From JBOFIQ01 sp051654905 (GTDB lineage Bacteria; Actinomycetota; Actinomycetes; Propionibacteriales; Propionibacteriaceae): a stretch of DNA of 64,000 nt. The notes under the pieces are model-generated. The model saw only the letters and a list, made by a program, of their open reading frames with translations, searched no databases and had not been told where the DNA came from. Below, piece after piece: positions 32,692-39,848 of the stretch. Each line of letters starts with the position of its first letter. The stretch's first letter is position 1. The stretch lies in assembly GCA_051654905.1 (NCBI GenBank), contig JBOFYY010000144.1, positions 1 through 64,000 of the forward strand, written 5' to 3'. The position numbers were made by a program, and so were the translations under genes.

Positions 32692-33446
32692 TTGAGCTCA
32701 ATAATGTTTGCAAACGCTATGGCTCTAGCGGCGTTACTATTGGACCGATTACGCTAGATATTCCTTCGGGGGGAATCGTTGCGCTTGTTGGCCCAAATGG
32801 GGCTGGAAAATCTACCATGCTCACTATGATGGGACGTTTACTGGGAATGGATGCTGGAAGTATAACTATTTCTGGACATGATGTAACAACAACTCCATCT
32901 CCAGATCTTGCTAAGATTCTTTCGATATTACGCCAAGAGAATCATTTTATAACGCGCTTAACAGTGCGCCAGCTAGTTGGTTTTGGAAGATTTCCTTATA
33001 GCCATGGGCGACTTAACCTTATCGACGAAGAGATTATCAATAAGGCCATTAGTTTCTTGGATCTTTCAGATTTAGAAGATCGCTTTTTGGATCAACTTTC
33101 TGGAGGACAACGTCAGCGAGCATATGTTGCTATGGTGCTTGCTCAAGATACTGAATATGTATTACTTGACGAACCGTTAAATAATTTAGATATGAAGCGT
33201 TCTGTTCAGATGATGCAACATCTAAGATCAGCGGCTGATGAGCTAAAGCGAACTATCGTGATTGTGATGCATGATATTAATTTTGCTTCGCATTACTGCG
33301 ACTATATGGTGGCGATGAAAGAAGGTATTGTTTGCGCCGCAGGAGAGCCAGCAGAAATTATGACTGCTCAGGTCTTGGAAGAAGTATTTGATACTCCCGT
33401 TGAGATTATTGCTGGCCCGCGAGGTCCATTGGCAGTATATTTCTAG
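32688..33446 (+). CDS. ATPase of the iron-siderophore ABC importer
   Basis: 252 residues. Complete ABC ATPase: Walker A GPNGAGKST, Q-loop in LRQENHF, signature LSGGQRQRAYVAM, Walker B YVLLDEPLNNLDM and the switch His in VIVMHDINFASHYCD. It is of the FecE/CeuD/YclP type. With the lipoprotein and two permeases it makes a complete type II importer, predicted to be iron-repressed through the box at 29632-29650. No terminator is obvious before uvrB. Confidence 0.94.
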   Translation: MIELNNVCKRYGSSGVTIGPITLDIPSGGIVALVGPNGAGKSTMLTMMGRLLGMDAGSITISGHDVTTTPSPDLAKILSILRQENHFITRLTVRQLVGFGRFPYSHGRLNLIDEEIINKAISFLDLSDLEDRFLDQLSGGQRQRAYVAMVLAQDTEYVLLDEPLNNLDMKRSVQMMQHLRSAADELKRTIVIVMHDINFASHYCDYMVAMKEGIVCAAGEPAEIMTAQVLEEVFDTPVEIIAGPRGPLAVYF

Positions 33447-33596
33447 ACCTGAGCAGTTGTTGACGTTACTCTCGGCAGAGGAAACGGATATGACTCTAAA
33501 GTATCTGCGGAGTTTATTCTTATTCTAGTGTTTAAATATATCTGGGTTGTTACTTTCTTGTCGTATAAGTATTAGTAGATGCTTGTGATAGACCTC

Positions 33597-33602
33597 TAGA
33601 CT
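33597..33602 (+). promoter_or_regulatory. Possible -10 element of a leaderless uvrB transcript
   Basis: TAGACT lies 7 bases before the uvrB ATG, with no Shine-Dalgarno sequence. uvrC has the identical hexamer at the identical distance. Confidence 0.4.
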
Positions 33603-33609
33603 TATTGAC

Positions 33610-35670
33610 ATGCGTCCTCTTCATGAACTTCAGCGTACGGTTGCTCCGTTTAAGATGCAGGCTGGGTTTGAACCAGGTGGAGATCAGCCAACAGCTATCG
33701 CAGAGTTAGAACGACGTATCAAAGCTGGTGAGCAAGATATGGTTTTGCTGGGTGCTACCGGCACGGGAAAAACTGCGACAGTTGGTTGGTTAGCAGAGCG
33801 GCTGCAACGTCCGATGCTTGTAATGCAACCAAATAAGACTTTGGCGGCGCAATTTGCTAACGAATTGCGGCAATTTTTCCCAGATAATGCTGTGGAATAT
33901 TTCGTGTCGTACTACGACTACTATCAGCCAGAAGCCTACGTGCCGCAAACAGATACTTATATTGAAAAAGATTCCTCACTCAACGAAGAAGTAGAGCGAC
34001 TACGGCACCGAGCCACTTATTCATTGCTGACTCGTCGGGATGTGATTGTGGTAGCTACGGTATCGGCTATCTACGGTTTAGGTACGCCGCAGGAGTGGAT
34101 TGATCAGATGATCCCGCTGTCGGTAGGGCAAGAGATCGAACGAGATGTATTGTTGCGAAAACTGGTAGATATTCAATATTCGCGCAACGATATTGCTGGA
34201 ACTCGCGGCACTTTTAAAGTGCATGGAGATACTCTAGAAATTTATCCAATGTACGAAGAATTAGCTTGGCGCGTCGAGTTTTTTGGGGACGAAATCGAAG
34301 CGCTATCGACGCTGCAACCGCTAACTGGCGAAATCGTGAGTCAAGACCAAGAGCTTTTAGTTTTCCCGGCAACGCACTATGCCTCTGGATCTGAGCGTAT
34401 GGAAAAGACTATCGCTCGAATTGAAGCAGAGCTAGCGCAACGGCTTTCAGAATTGGAAAGCCAAAATAAGTTATTGGAAGCGCAACGACTAAGAATGCGC
34501 ACCACCTATGACATTGAAATGATGCGGCAAATAGGTAGCTGTTCTGGGATCGAAAACTACTCACGGCATCTAGACGGTCGTGAGCAAGGAGAGCCGCCAA
34601 ACTGTTTGGTGGACTATTTCCCAGAAGATTTTGTGGTGGTAATTGATGAATCTCATGTGTCGGTGCCACAAATTGGTGCCATGTTTGAAGGAGATATGGC
34701 GCGTAAGCGCACTCTAGTCGAACACGGATTTCGATTACCTTCAGCAATGGATAATCGCCCACTCAAGTTTGATGAGTTTGTTGATCGTATTGGGCAGACG
34801 GTATATTTATCGGCTACTCCAGGCAAGTATGAGTTGGAGCGTTCTGACGGTTTCGTAGAACAGATTATCCGCCCCACTGGATTGGTTGATCCAGAGATTA
34901 TTGTGAAGCCGACAAAGGGGCAGATCGATGACCTTATGGGCGAGATTATGCTACGGGTGGCCAAGAACGAGCGGGTGCTGGTTACTACTTTAACTAAGAA
35001 AATGTCGGAAGATCTGACCGAATATTTCCTCGAACATGGAATCCGTACTAGATATTTACATTCAGAGATCGACACTCTAAAACGAGTAGAGCTACTGCGG
35101 GAATTACGAATGGGGGAGTACGACGTATTAGTTGGTATTAACCTGCTTAGAGAAGGGCTGGACTTGCCAGAGGTCTCGTTGGTTGCCATTCTTGATGCCG
35201 ATAAAGAAGGATTTCTGCGCTCGGAGCGTTCGCTGATTCAGACTATTGGCCGGGCGGCACGTAACGTTGCTGGGCAGGTTCATATGTATGCCGATCGAAT
35301 AACTCGATCGATGGAAGCTGCGATTGAGGAAACTAATCGACGACGTGCAGTGCAGATCGCACATAACCTTGAAAATGGTATTGATCCGCAACCATTGCGT
35401 AAGAAAATCGCTGATATTACCGACATGCTGGCTAGAGAAGACGCCGATACTGTTGAACTGCTAGATGAAGAAAAAATTAGTGGAAGTAAAAAAGCAGTTG
35501 GTGTACGTAAGAATATGGCTCAAACGGAACTGACTTCACTCATAGAAGAGTTAAGCACCCAAATGCATCAAGCTGCTGAAGACCTTCATTTTGAGATGGC
35601 AGCTCGGTTACGTGACGAAATAGTAGATCTTAAAAAGGAATTGCGACAGATGATTGAGGCCACAAAGTGA
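33610..35670 (+). CDS. uvrB: Excinuclease ABC subunit B
   Basis: 686 residues. UvrB is the helicase-like damage-verification subunit of nucleotide excision repair. Walker A is LLGATGTGKTATVGWL near residue 50. The beta-hairpin region YYDYYQPEAYVPQTDTYIEKDSSLN, the DEXX box VVVIDESHVSVPQ, LREGLDLPEVSLVAILDADKEGFLRS and QTIGRAARN follow. The UVR domain that contacts UvrC closes the protein (about 640-680). uvrA and uvrC are also in this window, so the whole excinuclease is within 14 kb but not in one operon. Confidence 0.98.
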   Translation: MRPLHELQRTVAPFKMQAGFEPGGDQPTAIAELERRIKAGEQDMVLLGATGTGKTATVGWLAERLQRPMLVMQPNKTLAAQFANELRQFFPDNAVEYFVSYYDYYQPEAYVPQTDTYIEKDSSLNEEVERLRHRATYSLLTRRDVIVVATVSAIYGLGTPQEWIDQMIPLSVGQEIERDVLLRKLVDIQYSRNDIAGTRGTFKVHGDTLEIYPMYEELAWRVEFFGDEIEALSTLQPLTGEIVSQDQELLVFPATHYASGSERMEKTIARIEAELAQRLSELESQNKLLEAQRLRMRTTYDIEMMRQIGSCSGIENYSRHLDGREQGEPPNCLVDYFPEDFVVVIDESHVSVPQIGAMFEGDMARKRTLVEHGFRLPSAMDNRPLKFDEFVDRIGQTVYLSATPGKYELERSDGFVEQIIRPTGLVDPEIIVKPTKGQIDDLMGEIMLRVAKNERVLVTTLTKKMSEDLTEYFLEHGIRTRYLHSEIDTLKRVELLRELRMGEYDVLVGINLLREGLDLPEVSLVAILDADKEGFLRSERSLIQTIGRAARNVAGQVHMYADRITRSMEAAIEETNRRRAVQIAHNLENGIDPQPLRKKIADITDMLAREDADTVELLDEEKISGSKKAVGVRKNMAQTELTSLIEELSTQMHQAAEDLHFEMAARLRDEIVDLKKELRQMIEATK

Positions 35671-35710
35671 GACATCTCACAAAAGTTATGAGATTCCGGT
35701 AAGATAGCAG

Positions 35711-35810
35711 TACGTGGAGGGGAGTATTCCCCAATTTCCTAGGTCGTCAATACGGGATTTAATGATCCCCGGCCGGGCAGCCGCCTTGAGCGGTGGAAGA
35801 GACCTCCGTA
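35711..35810 (+). ncRNA. yybP-ykoY manganese riboswitch
   Basis: The leader of the TerC gene contains the conserved blocks of this class: GGGGAGTA, then GTCGTCAATACGGG, CCCCGGCCGGGCAGCCGC and AGAGACCTCC. Stem P1 pairs TACGTGGAGG (35711-35720) with CCTCCGTA (35803-35810), one bulged base. yybP-ykoY RNAs sense Mn2+ and switch on manganese exporters, often TerC/Alx or MntP family. The aptamer ends 25 bases before the start codon; no clear terminator stem is seen there, so control could be translational. A possible -10 (TAAGAT, 35700-35705) lies just upstream. Confidence 0.92.
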
Positions 35811-35835
35811 TCTCACTCTTTCACTAGGAGACCCA

Positions 35836-36855
35836 ATGCATATCACCCCCCTTATTTGGGGTATCACCGTCGTAGTTCTGTTAGCAGTGCTGCTTGTTGA
35901 CATCATGGTTCTAGGGCGACGCCCACACGAGCCATCAATGAAAGAATCAGGGATAGCTATCGGTTGCTATACCGCGCTTGCAATTGCCTTTGGAGTGAGC
36001 GTTTGGGGTATGCATGGCTCCAAGTACGCTGGGGAGTTTTTTGCAGGCTGGCTAACAGAATACAGCCTTTCAGTCGATAATCTTTTCATCTTCTTACTGA
36101 TCATGGCAGCAATGAAGGTTCCGCGAGCGCTACAGAGTTATGCACTCATGGTTGGGATCGTACTAGCGCTAATTTTCCGGGGTATTTTTATTGCGTTAGG
36201 TGCTGCAATTATTGCTAGATTTTCGCCAGTATTCTTTATCTTTGGAGCTTTTCTTCTCTATACAGCGGTTAGCTTAGTGCGAGGATACTTCAATGAAGAT
36301 GAAGAAGACGCCACCGACTCATGGGTTATGAGGCAAGCTAAGAAAGCTATCCCGTCAGTTGCTGAGTTTCATGGAACAAAACAATTCATCATTCAGAATG
36401 GTAAGAAGTTAGCGACACCGATGTTTTTTGTCATCGTTGCGCTAGGTAGCACGGACTTAATGTTTGCGCTAGATTCCATCCCAGCTATTTTTGGGCTTAC
36501 GCAAGAGCCGTATCTGGTTTTTGCGGCTAACGTATTTGCTCTAATGGGGCTGCGGCAGCTCTACTTCTTGTTAGGTAATATGCTCAAGAAGTTGGTTTAT
36601 CTATCGCTAGGGCTGTCTTTCATCTTAGCTTTCATTGGAATAAAGCTGCTATTGCATGCTGCTCATGAGCAGCACTGGGTCCAGATTGAGATTCCTACTA
36701 GTTTGTCCCTGGTAGTAATTATCCTGACTCTGCTAGTTACTACAGTTGCGAGCTTAGTATCTTCACGACGTAGAACTGACTTAGCTGAGGCGCAAACTAA
36801 TTTGATCAGTGACGCTGATGATATTGCTGATTTAGGTATGCAAAAAAGGCTTTAG
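35836..36855 (+). CDS. TerC-family manganese exporter
   Basis: 339 residues with about nine membrane segments. TerC family membrane protein with intramembrane acidic residues: LLVDIMVLG near the N-terminus, the TEYSLSVDNLFIFLLIM signature and ALGSTDLMFALDSIPAIFGLTQEP in the second repeat. Alx/TerC proteins export Mn2+ or supply it to exoenzymes. The yybP-ykoY leader strongly supports a manganese role rather than tellurite resistance. A TAGGAG ribosome-binding site precedes the ATG. It is a single-gene unit closed by a long palindromic terminator. Confidence 0.92.
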   Translation: MHITPLIWGITVVVLLAVLLVDIMVLGRRPHEPSMKESGIAIGCYTALAIAFGVSVWGMHGSKYAGEFFAGWLTEYSLSVDNLFIFLLIMAAMKVPRALQSYALMVGIVLALIFRGIFIALGAAIIARFSPVFFIFGAFLLYTAVSLVRGYFNEDEEDATDSWVMRQAKKAIPSVAEFHGTKQFIIQNGKKLATPMFFVIVALGSTDLMFALDSIPAIFGLTQEPYLVFAANVFALMGLRQLYFLLGNMLKKLVYLSLGLSFILAFIGIKLLLHAAHEQHWVQIEIPTSLSLVVIILTLLVTTVASLVSSRRRTDLAEAQTNLISDADDIADLGMQKRL

Positions 36856-36864
36856 AAGTAATAA

Positions 36865-36921
36865 AAACTTTTTAGGGGGGTAAAGCATCTAAATTAGATG
36901 CTTTACCCCCCTAAAAAGTTT
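36865..36921. terminator. 57-base near-perfect palindrome acting as bidirectional terminator
   Basis: AAACTTTTTAGGGGGG... on the left is mirrored by ...CCCCCCTAAAAAGTTT on the right, with arms of about 28 bases around CATCTAAATTAGATG. A/T tracts lie at both bases. It separates convergent transcripts from the TerC gene and the LppU-like gene. Confidence 0.85.
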
Positions 36922-36933
36922 ATCTAATCAATA

Positions 36934-37698
36934 CTAATTAGGTTCTGCCAAGCAGTAAGTACGATCTGGAATAGCGAAGCTGTATGCTTCACCAGTGCTG
37001 CAAGTTCCATCCGCAGCATCTATTCTTTCTGCAACTTTAAAGTCTGCTTCTGTCGCGCTACAGGATACAGGGACTGGAGTATTTGGATCCATGTCATAGC
37101 AACGATCTTTCAAATAATTTGGAACCAGACAAATGTAAGACTTTGCAGATTTGGTCTTCTGGTCTACCAGCGAGTAGGACATGTAATTTTCGTTGGGGCA
37201 AGAAGCGGTACCAGTGCCTTGGGTTGCTACGAAAAATGTCATATTTTCAGTATCAGAGCAGTCAGCCTTTTTCCAGTCAGTATCGCTGGAATTCTTGTTA
37301 TTAGCTATCTGGATACATGCTCCTGGTTTGGGGAGCTGATTGGCTTGGTGTCGGTAAATCTTTAAACCAGCAAAAAGAAGAACCGCAAGAAGGGGTATAA
37401 GGATGCCTAGAATCCGTTTTGCTTTGGAAGCTTTTGGTGGAGCAGTCGGTACCGGAACTCCGCTCCAGGTAGTATTTTGTGCTGCTGTTTCTGGGAAAAC
37501 CGCTGACCCCGGGTAAGTAGGAGCTGGTTGTTGGGGGAAAGTGTTGCCGTTAGGCATGTTTCCTTGGTTAAGCGGTGGTTGCTGGGGGAAAGTGTTGCCG
37601 TTAGGCATGTTTCCTTGGTTAAGCGGTGGTTGCTGGGGGAAAGTGTTGCCGTTAGGCATGTTTCCTTGGTTAAGAGGAGATTGTTCGTTATAGCTCAC
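36934..37698 (-). CDS. LppU/SCO3897-like membrane-anchored protein with N-terminal repeats
   Basis: About 254 residues from GTG 37698; an upstream in-frame start at 37737 is possible. The cytoplasmic N-terminus carries three identical 17-residue units (PLNQGNMPNGNTFPQQP). A Pro/Ala linker and basic KASKAKR precede one membrane segment (about 96-114), then an extracellular domain with at least eight Cys, probably forming disulfides. The pattern GACIQI...DWKKADCSD...CYDM...VSCS recalls actinobacterial LppU/SCO3897 proteins of unknown role. This assignment is by pattern only. It is convergent with the TerC gene, and its upstream neighbour is a pseudogene fragment. Confidence 0.7.
   Translation of the reverse strand: MSYNEQSPLNQGNMPNGNTFPQQPPLNQGNMPNGNTFPQQPPLNQGNMPNGNTFPQQPAPTYPGSAVFPETAAQNTTWSGVPVPTAPPKASKAKRILGILIPLLAVLLFAGLKIYRHQANQLPKPGACIQIANNKNSSDTDWKKADCSDTENMTFFVATQGTGTASCPNENYMSYSLVDQKTKSAKSYICLVPNYLKDRCYDMDPNTPVPVSCSATEADFKVAERIDAADGTCSTGEAYSFAIPDRTYCLAEPN
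37532..37674 (+). repeat. Three tandem 51-bp repeats inside the LppU-like gene
   Basis: A core beginning TGGGGGAAAGTGTTGCCG recurs at 37532, 37583 and 37634, nearly identical, with a period of 51 bases (17 codons), so copy changes keep the reading frame. The last copy is truncated near 37674. Confidence 0.95.
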
Positions 37699-37906
37699 TA
37701 AATGATTATCTCGGTATAAGTGACATAAAGGAAGCATATTTACTTAAAATTATAGGTTTGCTACCAAATACGACTTTCCGGTTACGGTATGTCACTGATT
37801 TAGACTTGGAATTAGTCTCTACCCTCCCAATAGAATAAGTGTTAGAAAGCTGGGATAAGTGAGAGTTCAAGATTAGACGAATGCCTCGATCCGCGCTGTC
37901 CATTGT

Positions 37907-38033
37907 TTACCAACCCCGCGCACGCCACTGGTCAAGATGAGGGTGCTCGGTGCCGAGCGTCGTCGGTACTCCATGGTCGGGTCAGATGATGATTTCATCG
38001 TCGTAGACCTTGAAGATCTTCTTCAGCGCGACA
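37907..38033 (-). pseudogene. Decayed 3' end of a second metallo-beta-lactamase-fold gene
   Basis: On the minus strand this stretch reads KKIFKVYDDEIII-stop-PDHGVPTTLG then TEHPHLDQWRARGW and TAA. It aligns with the C-terminus of the intact gene at 38499-39095 (KIFDRYDDETVIWPGHGKPTTLG...HLDQWRLRGW). The Trp codon is TGA here, and everything upstream is replaced by the Nudix gene, whose stop lies inside the fragment. It is therefore a truncated, non-functional relic. Its GC-richer wording suggests it came with the Nudix gene from another actinobacterium. Confidence 0.85.
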
Positions 38034-38496
38034 CCTTATCGAACCCAACGCTCGTATCGAGGCGAAGATCGTTCTCGAGGAGGCCCCGGAGGATGAGTGC
38101 TTCGTAGTCGGGTATCGGCGAGGGCAGGGAATCCAAGCGATGCCAAGCGAGAGCTGATGCCTTGTCCGGTTCCATGAGCTGGGGAGTTCCAGACCATTCT
38201 GAGACCGTCCAGAACCAATCGATGCGTTGTTTCCGCGGATTGTCACTGCCGTCAATGCGCTGCATCACAGAGACCAGGGTGAGATCATCAGGGTTGATCG
38301 TGACTCCGATTTCTTCTTCTGTCTCGCGCACCGCGCAGTCCCGGGCGGTCTCTCCCGGCTCCACATGGCCCGCGGCACCAGCAACCCAGTATCCATCCAT
38401 GTAGCCGGTGTTCTGTCTGAGCTGGAGTAGAACCTCATCCCCGCGGCGCAGATAGACGTAGGAGGCGGGAATGAGCGCGAAGGTGTGTGGTGTCAT
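38023..38496 (-). CDS. Nudix hydrolase
   Basis: 157 residues from ATG 38496, which has GAGAGGA 8 bases upstream. The complete Nudix box is present: GHVEPGETARDCAVRETEEEIGV fits G-x5-E-x7-R-E-x2-E-E-x-G. A tryptophan-rich segment RIDWFWTVSEWSG follows. Substrate unknown; small actinobacterial Nudix enzymes often hydrolyse oxidised or non-canonical nucleotides. Codon and base use are clearly GC-richer than the neighbours, and the gene is flanked by two versions of the same MBL 3' end. That points to acquisition by homologous recombination. Confidence 0.9.
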   Translation of the reverse strand: MTPHTFALIPASYVYLRRGDEVLLQLRQNTGYMDGYWVAGAAGHVEPGETARDCAVRETEEEIGVTINPDDLTLVSVMQRIDGSDNPRKQRIDWFWTVSEWSGTPQLMEPDKASALAWHRLDSLPSPIPDYEALILRGLLENDLRLDTSVGFDKVSR

Positions 38497-38498
38497 AG

Positions 38499-39095
38499 TC
38501 ACCATCCTCTCAAGCGCCACTGGTCAAGGTGAGGCCGCTCTACGCCAAGCGTTGTCGGCTTACCGTGGCCTGGCCAGATGACGGTTTCATCGTCGTAGCG
38601 ATCAAAAATCTTGGTTACGACATCAGTAAATAGGCTGGGGAATGTGGTTGAGGTTGTCTTTCCGACTCCACCTGGGAAAAGTGAATCTCCGGTGAAAATA
38701 ACGTCAGAATTAGCTAAAGCAATACCGCCAGGAGTATGTCCGACTAACCCTATTACGTCGAAAATAAGGGAGCCGACGCTAACGACGTCTCCATCCCAGA
38801 GCGGTTTACAAGTGATACCAGTGGCAGCTGCGATGGCAGCTATGTCAGGAGCTCCGGACCAACAAGAGGCGCCAGTTCGCTGGTGAATCTGTGCTAAAGC
38901 TCCAATATGGTCATGATGACAATGAGTAGTAACGATAGCGTCAAGACCATTAGGAGCATGTGAAGCTATGAAAGAGGTAAGCGCATCTGCGTCAGCTCCA
39001 GCATCGATAAGAAGAGCAGCATCGCCATCTACAACTAAGTAGCAGTTCGCCTGCAAATCGCCGACAGGTAAAACTTGGATGGTAGGTAAAGGCAT
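38499..39095 (-). CDS. Metallo-beta-lactamase-fold hydrolase (glyoxalase II-like)
   Basis: 198 residues. Metal ligands are clear: THCHHDHIG (H-x-H-x-D-H), a later His in LVGHTPGG, Asp in FTGDSLFPGGVGKT and a final His in VIWPGHGKPTTLG. The compact length and the GxGKT-like segment match the YcbL/GloB-like MBL hydrolases that act on thioesters or related substrates. It ends 2 bases before the proposed Nudix start. Upstream it follows the maleylpyruvate-isomerase-fold gene by 7 bases, suggesting one transcript. Mycothiol thioesters are a possible substrate, by inference from that neighbour. Confidence 0.9.
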   Translation of the reverse strand: MPLPTIQVLPVGDLQANCYLVVDGDAALLIDAGADADALTSFIASHAPNGLDAIVTTHCHHDHIGALAQIHQRTGASCWSGAPDIAAIAAATGITCKPLWDGDVVSVGSLIFDVIGLVGHTPGGIALANSDVIFTGDSLFPGGVGKTTSTTFPSLFTDVVTKIFDRYDDETVIWPGHGKPTTLGVERPHLDQWRLRGW

Positions 39096-39102
39096 TTTCT
39101 AG

Positions 39103-39819
39103 TTACATCAATCCTGGAGAAGGGAGCAGTGATCCGGTAAGGGAATGTTTAGAAAGGCGTCCGGTGGCCCACCCCAAAAGTGCTTGTGGGGATCCTGCTA
39201 GCGATTCGTGAGGAAACTTTCCCAGTTCGATTTGTGGAGCACCCATTGGAGCTAACTGCACAGAAAGTTCAGGGTAATCATTAGCTAGCTTCTGAGAAGC
39301 CCATAACAAAATCCAGTAGGCAACCTGATTAGGAATATCGTCAATCGTGTAACCAATGTTTAGATCTACGTGGTGTATCTCTACTTCGAAAAGATGAGCA
39401 AGTGGAAGATCTTTAGTCTTGATTCTATTTCCGTCAGGTAACGTAACTAAAACTTGCGATTGCGCATTATCTAACCGCAAAGAATTTTTACTTAGATTGT
39501 TAGTTGCAGTATCTAGAGCTATCTGTAGCTCTAGGGCTTGCCGTTCTGAACCGCGTTCTAAATCATCTAATGAAGCTAACTGATAGCAAGGATTTGGTAT
39601 TCCATCACAAATCTGATCGATAAGTTGCGAAAGCGAATCAGCATTAGAAGCAAGGTGAGTGGCAACATGGGCACGGGTCCATCCTGGTAAGAGCGTTGGC
39701 TGCTGCCATTGCTCATCAGTGATGGAAATAGTTGCTCCAAGTAGACGCTGAGTAGCTTCTAATATGCGTGATCGAAGGTTCGAGTGTTCAATATCGAGCA
39801 ACGATTCGACAATGGTCAT
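39103..39819 (-). CDS. Maleylpyruvate isomerase-family (mycothiol-dependent, DinB-like) protein
   Basis: 238 residues. The N-terminal DinB/MDMPI helical bundle contains LLPGWTRAHVATHLASNADSL, the recognisable W-T-R-x-H-V-A-x-H-L signature with metal-binding His, and a later FEVEIHHVDLNIGY His pair. Family members are mycothiol-dependent isomerases or transferases; the true reaction here is unknown. A small C-terminal domain follows. It is divergent from uvrA with about 30 bases between starts, so the promoters overlap. It probably leads an operon with the MBL gene. Confidence 0.85.
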   Translation of the reverse strand: MTIVESLLDIEHSNLRSRILEATQRLLGATISITDEQWQQPTLLPGWTRAHVATHLASNADSLSQLIDQICDGIPNPCYQLASLDDLERGSERQALELQIALDTATNNLSKNSLRLDNAQSQVLVTLPDGNRIKTKDLPLAHLFEVEIHHVDLNIGYTIDDIPNQVAYWILLWASQKLANDYPELSVQLAPMGAPQIELGKFPHESLAGSPQALLGWATGRLSKHSLTGSLLPSPGLM

Positions 39820-39848
39820 ACTCTAACGTAACGCATTTATCAGTATCT

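Noticed and set aside
37532..37674. The 51-bp repeats as a CRISPR array
   Set aside because: There are no unique spacers, and the units are contiguous codons of one protein.
38023..38520. An insertion sequence carrying the Nudix gene
   Set aside because: No transposase, no terminal inverted repeats and no target-site duplication; homologous flanks explain it better.
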